The position numbers and the translations under genes were made by a program. Below the pieces are notes generated by a model that did not search any database, was not told where the DNA came from, and worked only from the letters and a program-made list of their open reading frames with translations. Shown one piece after another: positions 33,276 to 46,400 of a stretch of DNA of 64,000 bases (within the stretch, counting starts at the first letter, position 1; each line of letters opens with the position of its first letter). The DNA comes from Omphiscola glabra (lineage: Eukaryota; Mollusca; Gastropoda; Lymnaeidae), in assembly GCA_964017045.1 (NCBI GenBank), contig OZ024794.1:51551608-51615607 (forward strand), in the 5' to 3' direction.

Positions 33276-34652
33276 TTAAAAATTGAATCATTTTGGTTTA
33301 CCAAAAAATTGTTTTGCAATTGAGTTTTCTATAAGTTAATTAAAACATAATCATATCTGGGGGTATTAGTATTGTGTTACATTCGTCAAATAGATTCTGT
33401 TCTAATAAGTTTGCAATATGTTCGTCAGCAGGGTTCAAGCTAGGTGTATTCGGTTCAGTTCCAATCTAGGGTTATTGCCGCCCCACCCACACAAAACTGT
33501 GACAACACAAATAAATACAAGAGGGCGCAAAAAAAAAGGAAAGAAAGAAAGTCGGACCGCCTCCAAGTGTTACAAAGAAGAGTGAACTTCTCATTTTCTA
33601 TAATATATGCCGGCCTTTAAACAATAGGCATACAGACAGTCTTGCACTCTACCTTGCGGCCTTTAAACAAGGTTCCTACAGAGAGTCGAACATACACCAT
33701 ACCCATGGCTCTTTATTGATTAACATATACACCGCCCCACAAACTAAAGAAAAAAAAAAGAAGAAAACTTTTGACATGAGTTCAACAGTCACGCATGAAA
33801 GTTCGCTGCAGGACAGCTCCCCCCCCCCCCCCTCAGTCAGTACTATTAATATAAAACATGTTGAGCAGGGGGAGGGGCGGTAGTGAAAAGGGAGCAGGAC
33901 ACACCAGAAGTAAACTATATATAAGAGATTTTTACAATTATGCTTTTGGTCCGTTTAAAAGAAAACTGTATTACTGTCCTTACTTATATATCAACGTAAG
34001 ACGTCCTAATTTCGTTAATAAGGGGGAGAGACTGCAATCAGGCTAGCCAAAAATGAAATGAGTAAAATAATAAAGTATGGTTTCAGGTTTTCATTAAATC
34101 CCGTTCGACATCTTTTTAATGTTATTTATAGCATAATAGTTGATGTTAACCACAGGCTTATTATACAACACTTAATATTTTAGTTTCGATGTTTATTGTT
34201 TATATACATTGATAAAATAACAGCAAAATATAATATTCTGATTTTTATTTATGCGAATTGAAAAACAATGGGGAGCTAGGCAAATGGTTAGTGTGTTTCC
34301 GACTTGGAATTGGTTTGAAAAAAAAATTTATGCCGATGGTACGATAGTAGGAAACCGTGGAAGCGTCTGCCCGATCGTTTAAAACAGTGCAGAACATTTA
34401 GCGCGTGAGTGAGCTGATGATTTGCAGACCAGGATGATGATAAGCACAGGCATACGGGTTCACGGGAAATTGAAGGAGAATTTGGCATACCACGAAGAAC
34501 TGAGCAACATATTGTAAAGTAAAATATTCAACTTCAAACGTACACACGCTCAGACACCAGCCAAACACAGTTAATTACAAGTACCGATCTGACTTAGTTT
34601 ACTGTACAATAAGGTATGGGAGCTAAGAAAAAAGAAACGCCACCAGACGGAC
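33276..34652. other. Unassigned sequence without a gene
   Basis: Contains a poly-C tract near 33821-33832 and a duplicated GCCTTTAAACAA motif (near 33613 and 33659). No supportable coding frame. Confidence 0.35.
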
Positions 34653-34826
34653 CAGTGGCGTAGCGAGCTTAACTCGCGCCCGGGGCACAATACCTTTTTA
34701 GCGCCCCCAATACCTTTTTAGCGCCCCCCCATTCGAAAACCATACAATATTATAGTAAAATATACCATTTGGCGCCCCATTGTGAGTAGCGCCCGGGGCA
34801 TGATGCCCCCCATCACTACGCCCCTG
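34653..34826. mobile_element. hAT MITE (CAGTGGCGTAGCG), GGCGCC-rich
   Basis: 174 bp. Ends CAGTGGCGTAGCG and ACTACGCCCCTG. Perfect TSD AGACGGAC at 34645-34652 and 34827-34834. Its right part (GCGCCCGGGGCATGATGCCC) is repeated in reverse orientation at 60109-60160. Confidence 0.94.
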
Positions 34827-36514
34827 AGACGGACTAAGTTGAAAACAGACCAATGTCTCAGGTGTTATGAGATTTCCCACATTAATTCAATAGTGTTTGG
34901 CGTGAATGTAGGCACATTGATTTTTACGGTGTTATGGGCAATGGTCATGATTGCAAAAGGCCATGATTTTTAGAGTGTTAGGGTAGGGCCAATGCCATGA
35001 TTGTTTTAGAATGATAGGACCAATGGATATGAATACAGCTACCACTAAGGTCGTAGAATGGTGACAAACAGGTGCCATCAATGGCGATAAAGTAAATCGC
35101 TGTCCAGGGTGCGTCTATGAGGCTACCAGCATAAAAGTATGTGTAATAATTCGTTCAGGAGCCAGGAGTGTATGTCCATTTAGCAACCTTCACAAGAAGG
35201 TGTCAGTGAACTGAACAGTCGCGCGGGCCCTGTAACTGCAATTGGGGAATGGCGCTCGGATATTTAAGTTGAACAAAGTTGCGATGTGGACACATTTTAA
35301 ACTTTCATCTTTGAATACAGGGAGTACAAAACAGAAAATCTTCAGAGGGCCTCGAATTCATGAATGGCGCCCACCCCTTTATGAGGAAGCTATCTTTGTT
35401 GTCCCAGGTGTCTGCCGGTAATGGGTGTCAGCGTCATTCCGTGAGTGCCTCTTGGCGGTCATCGTTTTATTCCTTTTTTAAAAGTAGGTTAAATTAAGTG
35501 AGTGTGATTCGCGAACTAAATTGAATTCAGCTTTATAAGCTCCTCTCACTTCCCTCTCACATACAAAAAGAGTCATAAAAATAATGTTAATGAAAAGGAT
35601 TTTTAAATATGTAGGCTTACATAAATAATTTTTATAGCTTTTATTTTATATATATAAAAAATAAATTAAAAAAACGGCCAGCGTTTAAAATTCATTCAAC
35701 AAATTAGACAGGACACAAGAACTTAACGCTGATTCACTTCCGTTCTTAAGGGAAATAACTGTTACGTTTATTATGAAAAAAAATGGCTGCCAAGAATTCA
35801 GCCAGTCTAACTATTATTTAAGTATTTTATATCCGAAAACGATACTTATAAAAAAAAAAAACCAACTTGAATAAACAATGTGCATTATGTTTTTAGCTCA
35901 TAATATGTAAATATGGTACGCATTTGCAATATATTTTCCTGGTCGTTTAAAATTTAGAGGCTTTTCGTTTATTCAGATTCAAAATAATTAATTCTCTTCT
36001 TCACTTTTCGAATTCTTGATTTGTCTTAACTAACTGCTTCACGCAGTGCAGTGAACTCAGTGACTGCACGCTCTCAATTGACTTTCGAGACAGTATGAAC
36101 GTAAATGAAACTGATTTGCGAAATATAATTAGATACAAATTGCATAAATCAGTATCACCCCCCTATAAACTAAAACTCACTATTTATTAATATTAGACTA
36201 TTACTATTATTATTATGATCCTACTAGACTAAAACTACTGACAGTGTGACTGAGATATATTGATATAGGCCTACTATTTAATATTAATTACTCAGTGAGT
36301 AAGTTATATTATGAGTTATAAATAGTCAAATATGCTTTGTCCAACTATAGGTGTTCCTGAACTATAACTAGTGTGTTAAGAGATAGCCTATGCTATAAAT
36401 ATAGGGGCGTTGTAATATTTTTTAAGGAAATGAATTTGTATGGGCATGGGAAACTTTCAATATGAATATAACACATCTGAAGTATTCACTAGGGCAAGTA
36501 CTAGTAGTCATATG
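34827..36514. other. Intergenic sequence; possible 5' region of the gene at 40235
   Basis: 35050-35450 is noticeably less AT-rich than its surroundings. An ATGGCTGCCAAG at 35783 has no usable donor. Upstream exons of the 40235 gene may lie here, but none can be supported. Confidence 0.3.
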
Positions 36515-37399
36515 CAGGGGTCAGCAAACTCATCTGACAAAGGCCAGACAGTAAGATCTTGTTGGTCTTTGGAGGCCGGATTGTAAATTGTCACAAATGT
36601 GCTAATCGTCTTTATCCCATCAGTGAGAGACAGGAAACTGATGCTTTTCTGACACGATGTTGAGGCTCAAAGTTATCATCAAAATTGTTTACAAGTGTTC
36701 ATTATGAAGCTGTTCTGTAGTTATATATTACGTCTTTAATTTTTTAAATGTCTTGTAACACAAGTTGGTAGAGCCAAGACTGAAATTAATTCACAAGCAA
36801 AATCAGTTAAATGAAGAAATTGAACACCTTGGAACCACTTATAAAAGTCAGTTTACCTTCTTTGTATCCATCTTTGAACATGTATTTGGATTGCAGATTG
36901 ATCATTTCAATTTGAAGTTTAGCGGGCAAATCATCAACAACATAATGGAACAGGATGATTATTTTTTTCACTGACATGAAGATCTGTAAAAGGGTACTGA
37001 AACTGCTGTCTCAAGTCAGAATGCAATCCTTGCATACACTTGCATGGGAATGGGCCTGTTTGTTTTATGCGCACATTTTTCACAGCATGAGAATTGAGTG
37101 AAGCAAGCCCTTATCAACACTTTGGATTGGCTTAAACTTCAAATTCCAATTTTTTTAAAATTTAGTGGAAATGAAATTTCCATATTATGCATACTAACTT
37201 AAAATTTTCTTTTGGAGAATTACAACAAGAAGCTAAATCTTTTTTTATTTTATTGGGTGGATTTTGGCATAAGTAGTGTTTTCACAAAGATGTTGATTTA
37301 TGTTACAGTTGAATTAGTCATAAAAAACAAAATAATTAATTTAATTTAATAAGCACCAGGCAGACCGGATAAACATGGGCCATAGTTTGCCAACCCTTG
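36515..37399. mobile_element. hAT-like element (CAGGGGTCAGCAAACT)
   Basis: 885 bp. Left end CAGGGGTCAGCAAACT; right end AGTTTGCCAACCCTTG. Flanking octamers GTCATATG and GTCTTAGG agree at six of eight positions, suggesting an old insertion. Internal GGCCAGACAG/GGCAGACCGG near the ends. No intact transposase. A related decayed segment lies at about 6050-6250. Confidence 0.7.
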
Positions 37400-38339
37400 G
37401 TCTTAGGCTTAGGCATATATCAATAACTCTTATATAGACTCCCACTAGTAACTAGTCACAATTTTATTATTAGATTTTGAACAGGGCTAAATAACACCAC
37501 TCCCAACATTTTTGGCAAAACAAACTTTCAGCGGTATTTTTGTGATTAGTGGTTGACAACTATGTATGTAGTAAGGATTAGCAAGAATACAAACTTTTCA
37601 ATAATTTAAATTATAGAATTAAAATTTTTTGTTGTTGTCACCACTTCATTAAAATTTAGGCTAAATAATTGTAGATTATTTGAATTTTTAAGTTTCACAG
37701 TAATATCATGCTCCATATCAAGCTTTGACTCATGTGCTTTATAACTCAGTGAATTAATATTGATACCTTGTGAGATATTATCAACAAAACTCTTAGTTTT
37801 ATTAAAGTTAAAGGTTATATCAATATTATATATAGTAGATTGTCATTAGTCATTAATTTTATCAATGAATCAATATTGAATCTGAAATCCAGTCTTGTCG
37901 CTTATTGAAGGATAATTGTGCTAACAGTTATAAATAACAGGCAGGCAAGAATAAGTCTTACTTTGTGTTTTGAATGTATTAGACATTAGATGAAAGTGAC
38001 AATTTTTCATATTGGATATTTTAGACAAAACTTAAAGTAGGCCTAAGGTAAGTGTGTAAAAGCATTTTCTCTTATAAAAATATCAAAATTAAAAGTTTTA
38101 CTATTATGAAGTCAATGTTTCAAATTTGTATAAATGAATTATGTATTTTTAAATGCATGCAATGAAAAAAATAAAATGCTAGCTAATTTGTATTAATATC
38201 ATGATCTACATTTCATTTCATATTAATATATCTATATTTTCCAGTGGGGATAAAGTTACATTAAAATAAGGTCATCAGCCCAAACCTAGTGATAATAAAT
38301 TAACTCAGATAAAAAGATAACTGTTAAAATGTTAAACAT
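37400..38339. other. AT-rich intergenic sequence
   Basis: No exon or repeat recognised. Confidence 0.35.
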
Positions 38340-38350
38340 TGCCAGAAACT

Positions 38351-38726
38351 GTATCCGGAAATTTGTTTGAAAGAAATTTAGTAGGCGGAAGTTTGATCGA
38401 ACGGAAAATTGATTGACGGAAGTTTGATCGAATGGAAAATTGATTGATGGAAGTTTGATCGAACGGGAATTTAATCGAACTGAAGCTTAGTTGAACGGAA
38501 ATTTGGTTGAATTTTTTTTTCAGTTCATACAATCAAATTTTCCGTCAAATTTCTTTTTGAACGCATTATTTTGTTTACTATATAGTATCGTGCATTCAAA
38601 AAGAAATTTGACGGAAAATTTGATTGTGTGAACTTGAAAAAAAATTCAAACAAATTTCCGTTTGATCAAACTTTGGTCTATCAATTTTCCATCAACGAAA
38701 TTTCTTTCAAACAAATTTCAGGTAAC
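38351..38726. mobile_element. Foldback element with 11-bp TSD (Mutator-like)
   Basis: A long inverted repeat. The left end GTATCCGGAAATTTGTTTGA matches the right end read inward, GTTACCTGAAATTTGTTTGA. Pairing continues to a centre near 38565-38595 (AATTTCTTTTTGAA against TTCAAAAAGAAATT). The left arm also has an internal tandem GGAAGTTTGATCGAA repeat. Direct repeats TGCCAGAAACT lie at 38340-38350 and 38727-38737. A 9-11 bp TSD with long terminal repeats is typical of Mutator-like foldback elements. Confidence 0.85.
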
Positions 38727-38737
38727 TGCCAGAAACT

Positions 38738-40234
38738 ACTGCTGCATAGTTACATCACAAGAATTCCTAGTAGGGAGTGTGGGAAACCTTGCTCTCCATA
38801 AAGCCATTTTAGACATGCCTTATGTTACCCCCCTTTTCAGAATTGTGTTTCAAGGTCTCGTCTCCTCTCTTGTAAATAGTTTAAAATTCTGGCTACATAT
38901 GAAATTAAAATTAAATTACTGTGCCACAAGCAAGTTTCTATTCTGGGGTTTGAGTCAGATATTTGAGTCAAACAATAAACATTAAGTCTGAATCTTAGGT
39001 CTGAAATTAGAGCAAACTCTGATGCAATCAAGCTTTTTAATTACCACATTTTTATTGTTCTATTTAAGTCTCCTTTGACTGAAATTAGAAATTTGAAAAT
39101 GAATTATGTACACATGAAAATAAAACTTGATCATTTCTATTAAAGCAAAATAGTTTAAATAACCACTAAACTTCTCATCATTAAAATAAATTTGTGATCT
39201 ATTGAAGACACGAGCATCTGAATTCTTGCAGTCTCTTTCCCTATTCCCCCCCCCCCCCCCCCCCTCTCAAATGAGTGCTCTTAATTAAACAATTTTAAAC
39301 TAGCCAGATTTGACCTGTGGAATCGTAGTATTACCATATGTCTGCATATTCTGTAAATTTGGTTTGATATTCCTTAATGCTGTTATTGTTTTATTGTATT
39401 TCCTGGTGTCCTTTTTGGTTTGATATTCTTTTACGGTTTCAATCACAGTATTTTAAATAAAAATTAATTTGTCTTGACTATATTAGATAGTCTTGTACAC
39501 ATTGTTAATAGCCAAACTATTCAATATTTAATCTAACTAATCCAAAGTTTTATGTATAAACATTGCCTAGTTCTAAATCTAAGCTTGTTTTACACAACAT
39601 CAGTTTGTTTATGAATAAGCCTACATGTAAATTTGAAGCCTGTTTGAAATAAGTAAGAGAATTTCGAATTAATATTCTAGATTTTACAGTCAGTAATCTT
39701 TCCAGCGATATAGTAAATTCCCTATTTAAAAAGGATTTTGGACTAAAAAAATAAAGACATTTCTTTGAAAGTAGATTTAAGTGAGAAATATGAAAGTATG
39801 AATATTCCTTCGCTCCCCAAATACTCAAACACACACAATGTGGCTTTTTAGACTTTGTGTGAGACTCAGAGGCGCACCTTAAGTAATTGCTACAGGGGGT
39901 GAGCTCCCAAAATTGTGCCTCCTACTCACATACACCCATTGTTTAATGATTTTAATAATCATTAACAAAACAACAGTGGCACCGTCACCCCCATACAAAC
40001 TACTGGTGAAATTTACTCCCATAGGTCCTGGTTTCAACCTTAAGAACATTGGTAAACCTAATCTTATGCTGCATTTTAAAAAAAAATGAACTCACTCCAT
40101 ACTTATATTTGTAGAAACTGAATGAAACAAAACACCGCAAAATATCTACATTCATGTTGTACCCCCCACACTGAACCAGTTTTTTTGCTCAGTTTATTTG
40201 CCACCATCTCTTAATTTTTGTTTTTTCTTTTAAG
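38738..40234. other. AT-rich sequence upstream of the 40235 exon
   Basis: Presumably intron of the 40235 gene, since that exon begins with a splice acceptor. A 20-base poly-C run lies at 39246-39265. At 39872 a CAGAGGCGCAC start resembles a hAT end but has no partner. No exon recognised. Confidence 0.4.
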
Positions 40235-43200
40235 GAAAATGTGAGAATACCAGGAAATGTGAAGCCTGAGCCAGCACTTAGGATGTCTCCAGACAAGAAT
40301 CTGATGCAAACAGACAATCCTTTTACACCGCAATATGCACTTTCACTTCTACCAGAACATAGACAACCCATGCAGATCCCAAGTAATTCTGTACCCCCAG
40401 GGGAAAATTCAAATGGTGACCAATCATCTGATAAAAATACCAGCCTCTCCACTGATGATCCAATCGACAGCGAAAGTGTCAAAGGAATATTTGGTTGGGA
40501 AACTGTTGATGATACCAGTATTCCTTACATTTTAAGGAAGACAAAGAAATTTGTGTCTGTGCGCATTGTGGAGCGCAAGTTGCTAAGCAAATACCCCAAT
40601 ACTTTTCCAGATGAACTGGGTAAGAAAGACCCACTTGTTAGTTATTTCATCACAGAGGCTGAGGCCAAATTGCTAAATGAGATCAACACTGCTCATTGTG
40701 ATTATGAGTATGGGCACAACCCATTTACAACAAAGGATCTCATTGTTGATTTGGAAGAATTCGAAGAGTTCTTTAAAATTGTGAAGAAAACATTCCCAGC
40801 TGATGTATTAGCGAAAATAGGTGGGGAGCTAACCCCACCAGCCATGACTCCTCCAGTCAAACCAGAGTTGTCAAACTCCTGTGGATGGATGCAGATAAAT
40901 AATACAGTCTCACCATACATATTACGACAAGAAGGTGGCAAGCAAGTGAAGCTAGTGCCACTTTCAGTGATTGTCTATGCTGCTGGGTTATTAACCAATT
41001 CTAGTGTTGATGGCTTACTACCCACCCCACAAGAATGTGCCTTGTTAAATGAGGCATGCAAGGCAGCAGGGTTTGATTTCAACTTTGGCAAGAACACCCG
41101 TCTCATATCCATAAATGAAGTAATTCATAGATGTCAAGTTCAGCTGTTTGAATTGCCATTCAAAAATCCTCTTCAGCATGCTCGATACTTAGATCCAAGG
41201 ACTGGACAACCATCTTCTAATCCGTTGGTGTCATCACAACCTGTTGTTACAACATCATCTATAAGTCAGCATTCATCAGCACGAGCTTTGCCGACTCATC
41301 ACACTAATATGGAATTTATCCCTGGCTCTCATCCGGAAATGAATCCATTTTTTTCTATTTTCCAACGTCCGGGTTTTCCTCCATCAACTATGACCATGAA
41401 TAATGCTCTACAAAATTATAACCCAGCTATGCTTCGTCCACCATTTGGAATGGGTATTGATCCATCGAGACTACCTTCTCAGCGATCTCATATGGTGCCG
41501 GACAAGAACATTGACAACAGCTCCTCAATGGCACAGTCCATGTCGGGTTCACCATGGCCCATTATGACAAGAGCTCCACCTCCAGCGCACACAAACAATT
41601 TATCAAACACTTTACTGAGATCAAAAACGCCACCAATATCACAGGAACCTCCGATATCATCAGCATATCAGCAAATTTCCAGTCTTCCTTCAAATCATTT
41701 ACAACACTCTAAGTATTCTCCATCCATGCCAGACCTTAACCATCCTATCTACAGAGTTTCTCCCTCTATGTCACAGCGACCACCTAGTACCCAAATCTTG
41801 CAGAAAGATAACCCAAGTCACATGGTGAGATACCCACCTCCTATCACAGGTTTACCACCTTCACCCTCTCAGTATTCAGCCCCACCATTTTCATTCGGAG
41901 TAAACCAGTTTGATAGTTCATTATTTGCTAGAACTGATATTCAAGAGATGAGACATGCCAGAGACACTGTAGGCTCTAACCAGCCAACATCTAGAAGGCG
42001 GAGCAGTGAATCCCCACAAAATGCAGTGCCACACTTGGCCAATATCGTTCATCAAATTACTAATGCTGCAAGGCAAAGTGTAGATCAGTCCTTACACTTA
42101 ATGTCAGCGTCACCAGGATCTTATGCCAGCAATAACAACCACCAAAAGGGGGATTTGTCACAGATGATCTCTGCCTGTCTAGTGAATGGCAAAAGCATAT
42201 CATGCCTTAATGTCAAGTCTTCACATCGCACTGGGAGTTACTGTTTGGTTGAGGCAGTTTCAAAGCTTTACTTCCCAACTGTCCCTCTTGCTGAGTTTGT
42301 CAAAGTTCTTCAGTATGTTCTGAAGGTGAATCTCTATGAATGCACAGCAGAGGAGGAAGCTGCCTTTGTCCATTATTACAATCTTCCAGTTTCTAAACTA
42401 AAATGCAACAAAATTATTAAAGTTGATGATCTGGAAAACTACTTTCCTCAGCTGAATTATATGTTCTCAAAATGCCAATCAGAAAAGGGTCATTTGTCTG
42501 CAAAGCCCTCTACTCATTCTGCACAGAAAAGACATTCTACCTCACCCCTTTCACTCCACGCCCACAAAAGAAGCACAACTTCACCTTTAGTGGGTCCACC
42601 TATCAACCTCATTTCACCTAAGCAGGAAAATAGCAGTTCAAATTATGGGAGCCCGTCTGTGTCATCATCAAACGGAGGTAACTACACATGGTACTAAGCA
42701 TAAATCAGATCTACTTTTATAGATTAACATTTGCCAGTTGAAAATTTTTTAAGATTTCATCTGTCTGCAAATTGTGTGCTAGTTATCCAAAGAGTGGAAA
42801 GTTCAAAATAAAATGAACATGTCCTAGCACTTAACAAAATTTCTTTCTTTGTTGAAACTATTATAACGGGTGTAACCTAACACACACACACACAAAAAAA
42901 GGTTGTGATAGATTGTAGGCAGGCTCTGATTATTTTTTGGGGGGGGGGGGGGGGGGTGTTGGGAGGGTGGTGTTGGGCTCATGCAAGGAAACTAGCATGG
43001 GTCTTATTCTCCTAGTTTTATACATTATCATACATGATAAGGAAAGACCTAGTTTTAGATTTGTCTCTCCTTCTCATCTCTCATCTATTCTTCTTAGGAA
43101 GTGAAAGACGAGCTGATACTTCCAGTTTTTAAAAAAAGTAGATTGGCAGTACTTATGCAAGGTTATACTATTGTTAGTTTTGTAGTAAATTATGTATTGT

Positions 43201-43499
43201 TATTTTAAATTAAAAAGAAATTTGTTGGTTAAATTAAATTTTTATTTCAAAGAAAAATTTTGATGAAGTGCAATATAGAAACTATTAAAAATATTAAGGG
43301 GATTAAAATAATTTGGTTAGTGATTAAATTTAGTTTTAGTACAAACTATGAAAAGATGTTTTTATTAATTTATTATGTGAAAGCAGAAATCTAAACCTAC
43401 AGCCAATTTACATGACTATTTTCAAACTTTTTCTTTTTTTCAGGCGCCACATCCAGAAATGTTGCTAATGAAGCTCCTGTTATTGTCATTGATGATTAA
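40235..43499 (+). CDS. Three-module nuclear-looking protein with SUMO motifs (partial, 5' exons missing)
   Basis: Exon 40235-42677 follows a TTTTCTTTTAAG acceptor in phase 0 and is open throughout. Exon 43444-43499 joins it in phase and ends APVIVIDD-stop. Two adjacent modules (about residues 85-190 and 213-325, counted from 40241) share the pattern GW..(V/I)(D/N)(D/N)T..PYILR, a valine-rich strand, an E-x-x-LLNE helix and F..G.(N)..T...I...E. A third near 645-755 (SYCLVEAVSKLYFPTVPLAE, YECTAEEEAAF, then CNKIIKVDDLENYF) resembles the Ski/Sno/Dac fold. A Pro/Ser-rich, Met-rich linker separates them. Two VKPE sites fit the psi-K-x-E SUMO-acceptor rule, and VIVIDD fits a SUMO-interacting motif. 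I do not know the orthologue. The true N-terminus lies upstream; the first internal ATG is at 40283. A corepressor role is inference. Confidence 0.85.
42678..43443 (+). other. Last intron of the three-module gene, with alternative ending
   Basis: Donor GTAACT, acceptor TTTTTTTCAG. If the donor is not used, translation continues for six residues (NYTWY after GG) and stops at 42695-42697, losing the SUMO-interacting tail. An 18-base poly-G run lies at 42939-42956. Confidence 0.75.
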
Positions 43500-46400
43500 T
43501 AAATCATCAGAATTTAGGTGGAAGAACTCCTCCTTTGAAAGGACACGTTTCAAAAAAAGATATTCTTTTCAGACTATTTGTTGATCATTTTATTGTCACA
43601 AATTTTAATTATTGAATACTTCAGTTTGTTCACCTAAAAAAAAGCCTTCTGAAATAATATATATAATTTAAATTTTTTTAATTTTTTTTAATTACATTTA
43701 GTTCTGATTTTGACAAAATACATAAGGAAGTGGACTATTAATTAAAAAAAATAATAAAAACCTACATTCATCTTTAAATTTGAGTCATTTATAAATTACT
43801 CTTAGTCACATTTTACTTATTGTTTATGAAGCTTAGTAGTCCAATTAAGATTGAAGGAATAAAAAGAAGGTAAATGAGCATTTACTGGTACAATTTTGTT
43901 TCACATTCAATATGACATGCATATCATTTTTAGATTCACTTTGGTATTTTCTTGTTCAAAATTACTTAAGTGTTAAAAGTTAATTTTCACTTTGTAAAAA
44001 AAAAAATTCAACCTAATGTAAATAGCTCTCACAACTGTTTTGAAAAATATATCCTTATTAATATTTATGTATAATAAATGACTATTCTAGGGCACAACCA
44101 GCTAATTCTTTGTCAATATTGTTAAATTTCATATTTCTTTGTTTGAAATGAAACTGAGTTTTGCTAAGGTTATTCATATATTTGTTTAGTTGGGGGCAAA
44201 GTGGGAAGATTGCATATATGAACAGTTACTGAAAATTGTAATGTATGTACAATAAATAAATGTAAATAATCAGTTTAAATCTCCCTCTCTTTCAAAATCT
44301 AAATAAGTAAATGCGTTGTTAGCTGTGTTACAGGCAACAGCGTTTTGAAAAAAATAGTTACCTTTTTAGAAATGTTATGATATTGTAATTATCTTTTAAT
44401 CTGTTATAATTTTAATTAATTGTAACATGTTTTTTAACTCTACCCCCCCCCCCCCCCCCCCAGCTCATTACTTTATTGACACCTTTTAAAAACCTTTTTA
44501 TTTCATTGAAATATTGTTACATTGCTGCTGTAAAAATAAGGTATACATGAGTTATCTCTTATGTAAATAGTCTTGAGTTTTTAACAAGTGCTACTAACAC
44601 CATCTGGCTGATGGATATATTTTTAATACAACAGTAAAACATAGTTAATTGAAATGTTATGGTACATATTGTCTGTGTCATTTTTAAGCATGAATTAGTT
44701 GTCAACATATTTAATGGTTGTGGTTTTTCTAAATGCTTGTCTACAATTAGAATGCAAGAACCGGCAATGCTTAATACTCTCAGGATTAAGGAATGCCCAG
44801 AACATTTAAACTTGCAGCATGTAAAGTAACTTAGGAAATTTAAAAATCTTATTTCCGAAGTGAAGTTGACACCAATTATAAGCTTGGATAAAACTTTTGT
44901 TAGTTTTATAAAAAAAATCATCTTGTATCAGAAATCAATGAATGCAATAGGGTAGTAAATTATTTTTGATGGAGCTTTTGTAAGTCAAAGGAATAGTTAG
45001 TAAGTTAAGTTTGAATTTTTTGCTTTTCCATCAAATTGTAAAACTCACAATGTATAATTTACTGTAATTCATCACATAATCTGAAAGTTGTGTTAAGCAA
45101 ACTGGTATATATGTTGTACTCCAACATCCAATCATATTTTTTTTATGTACAGTTTTTGTCCCTCCCATGCTGTGGTTAGAAAACTGCAAAGATTTGAGTC
45201 ATCTCATTTTAATGTTGAATTTTTTCACTTACTCTTCCCAAACTGTTTCTTCCTAAAATTACATGAAGGACAAAGCAGAAGCAAAGATGTGCATGCATTT
45301 TTTAAAATTGCTGACACACTGGTTTATTGGACATTATTTATCATTGTTAAAACTTAATTTCTTGTTACTGATTTATTAATATTGTTTTGTTTGTTTAAAG
45401 ACACTTTAAAAGATGCATGAAGGATAAATTAATTAATGTGTAAGCAAAGTAAATTTCTAATTTTTCTTTCAGTGTGAACACACTAGTTATATAAAAGTAA
45501 ATGTAGTTAATGACATATCTTTAAGATTTTGAAAACAAATTGCTTAAAACTGGTTAAATTTTTATTTTGATTTCATTAAAAGTTTCAACACACTGACAGA
45601 TGACTTTTGATGAAACCCAATAAAAGATGCATTCATAACTAAGAAATGTGACACATTAGAATTACATTAATTTACTGATTGTGTAAAGAGGAACTTAAAA
45701 GTTTTGAAAATATTTGTTAGAATTTAACAGTCCAAATGCCTGTTAAAGAGGATAATTGAGTTTTAAAACATATTAACCCTTTTTTCCCCCAATCATTAAC
45801 CTTATGAGCTTATGAAAGATTATCTTTACATCTCATCTTGAGACTGTTTTATGTAGTGTACTTGCTGTTTTTTTTTTTTTAATGATATAATTTATTTATG
45901 CTGATATTATGTGGAATGAAAATATATACTTCAGCTGATTACTGATTCCACTCCATAAGGTACAGAAACACCTCAAACATACACAAGTTTATATTCCAGA
46001 AGCTGTCACTAAAAATGCTAATAAATGCATATTTCTAGAGTTTAACCCCTAATTATGACCCAAATCATGCCCCAAAAGCTCTTTTAAAGTTTCCTCAACA
46101 TATTACCCTTAAAAAATAAATGATGGTTGATCTAAATCAAAACAAAAATAAATGGTGGCAGTAAAAAAAAAAAAAAAAAGAGTATAAAATTAACAAATGG
46201 AAATTAGTTAGGTTCAAATGAATATTTCATGAACCCATGAATCCCAAAACACTAATGCATGAGGTATTTCATTATGAACATACATTTCCTTTTAAATATT
46301 CCCCATAAGCAAAGCATTTCTTATATTTAATCATTATTAGAACATAATTTTAGAAGGGAAAAAAGTTAAAGATTAAATAAGATCTTAAGTATTTTTAATT

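Noticed and set aside
35783..35820. ATGGCTGCCAAG as first exon of the gene at 40235
   Set aside because: No usable donor before the stop, and nothing else links it to the downstream exon.
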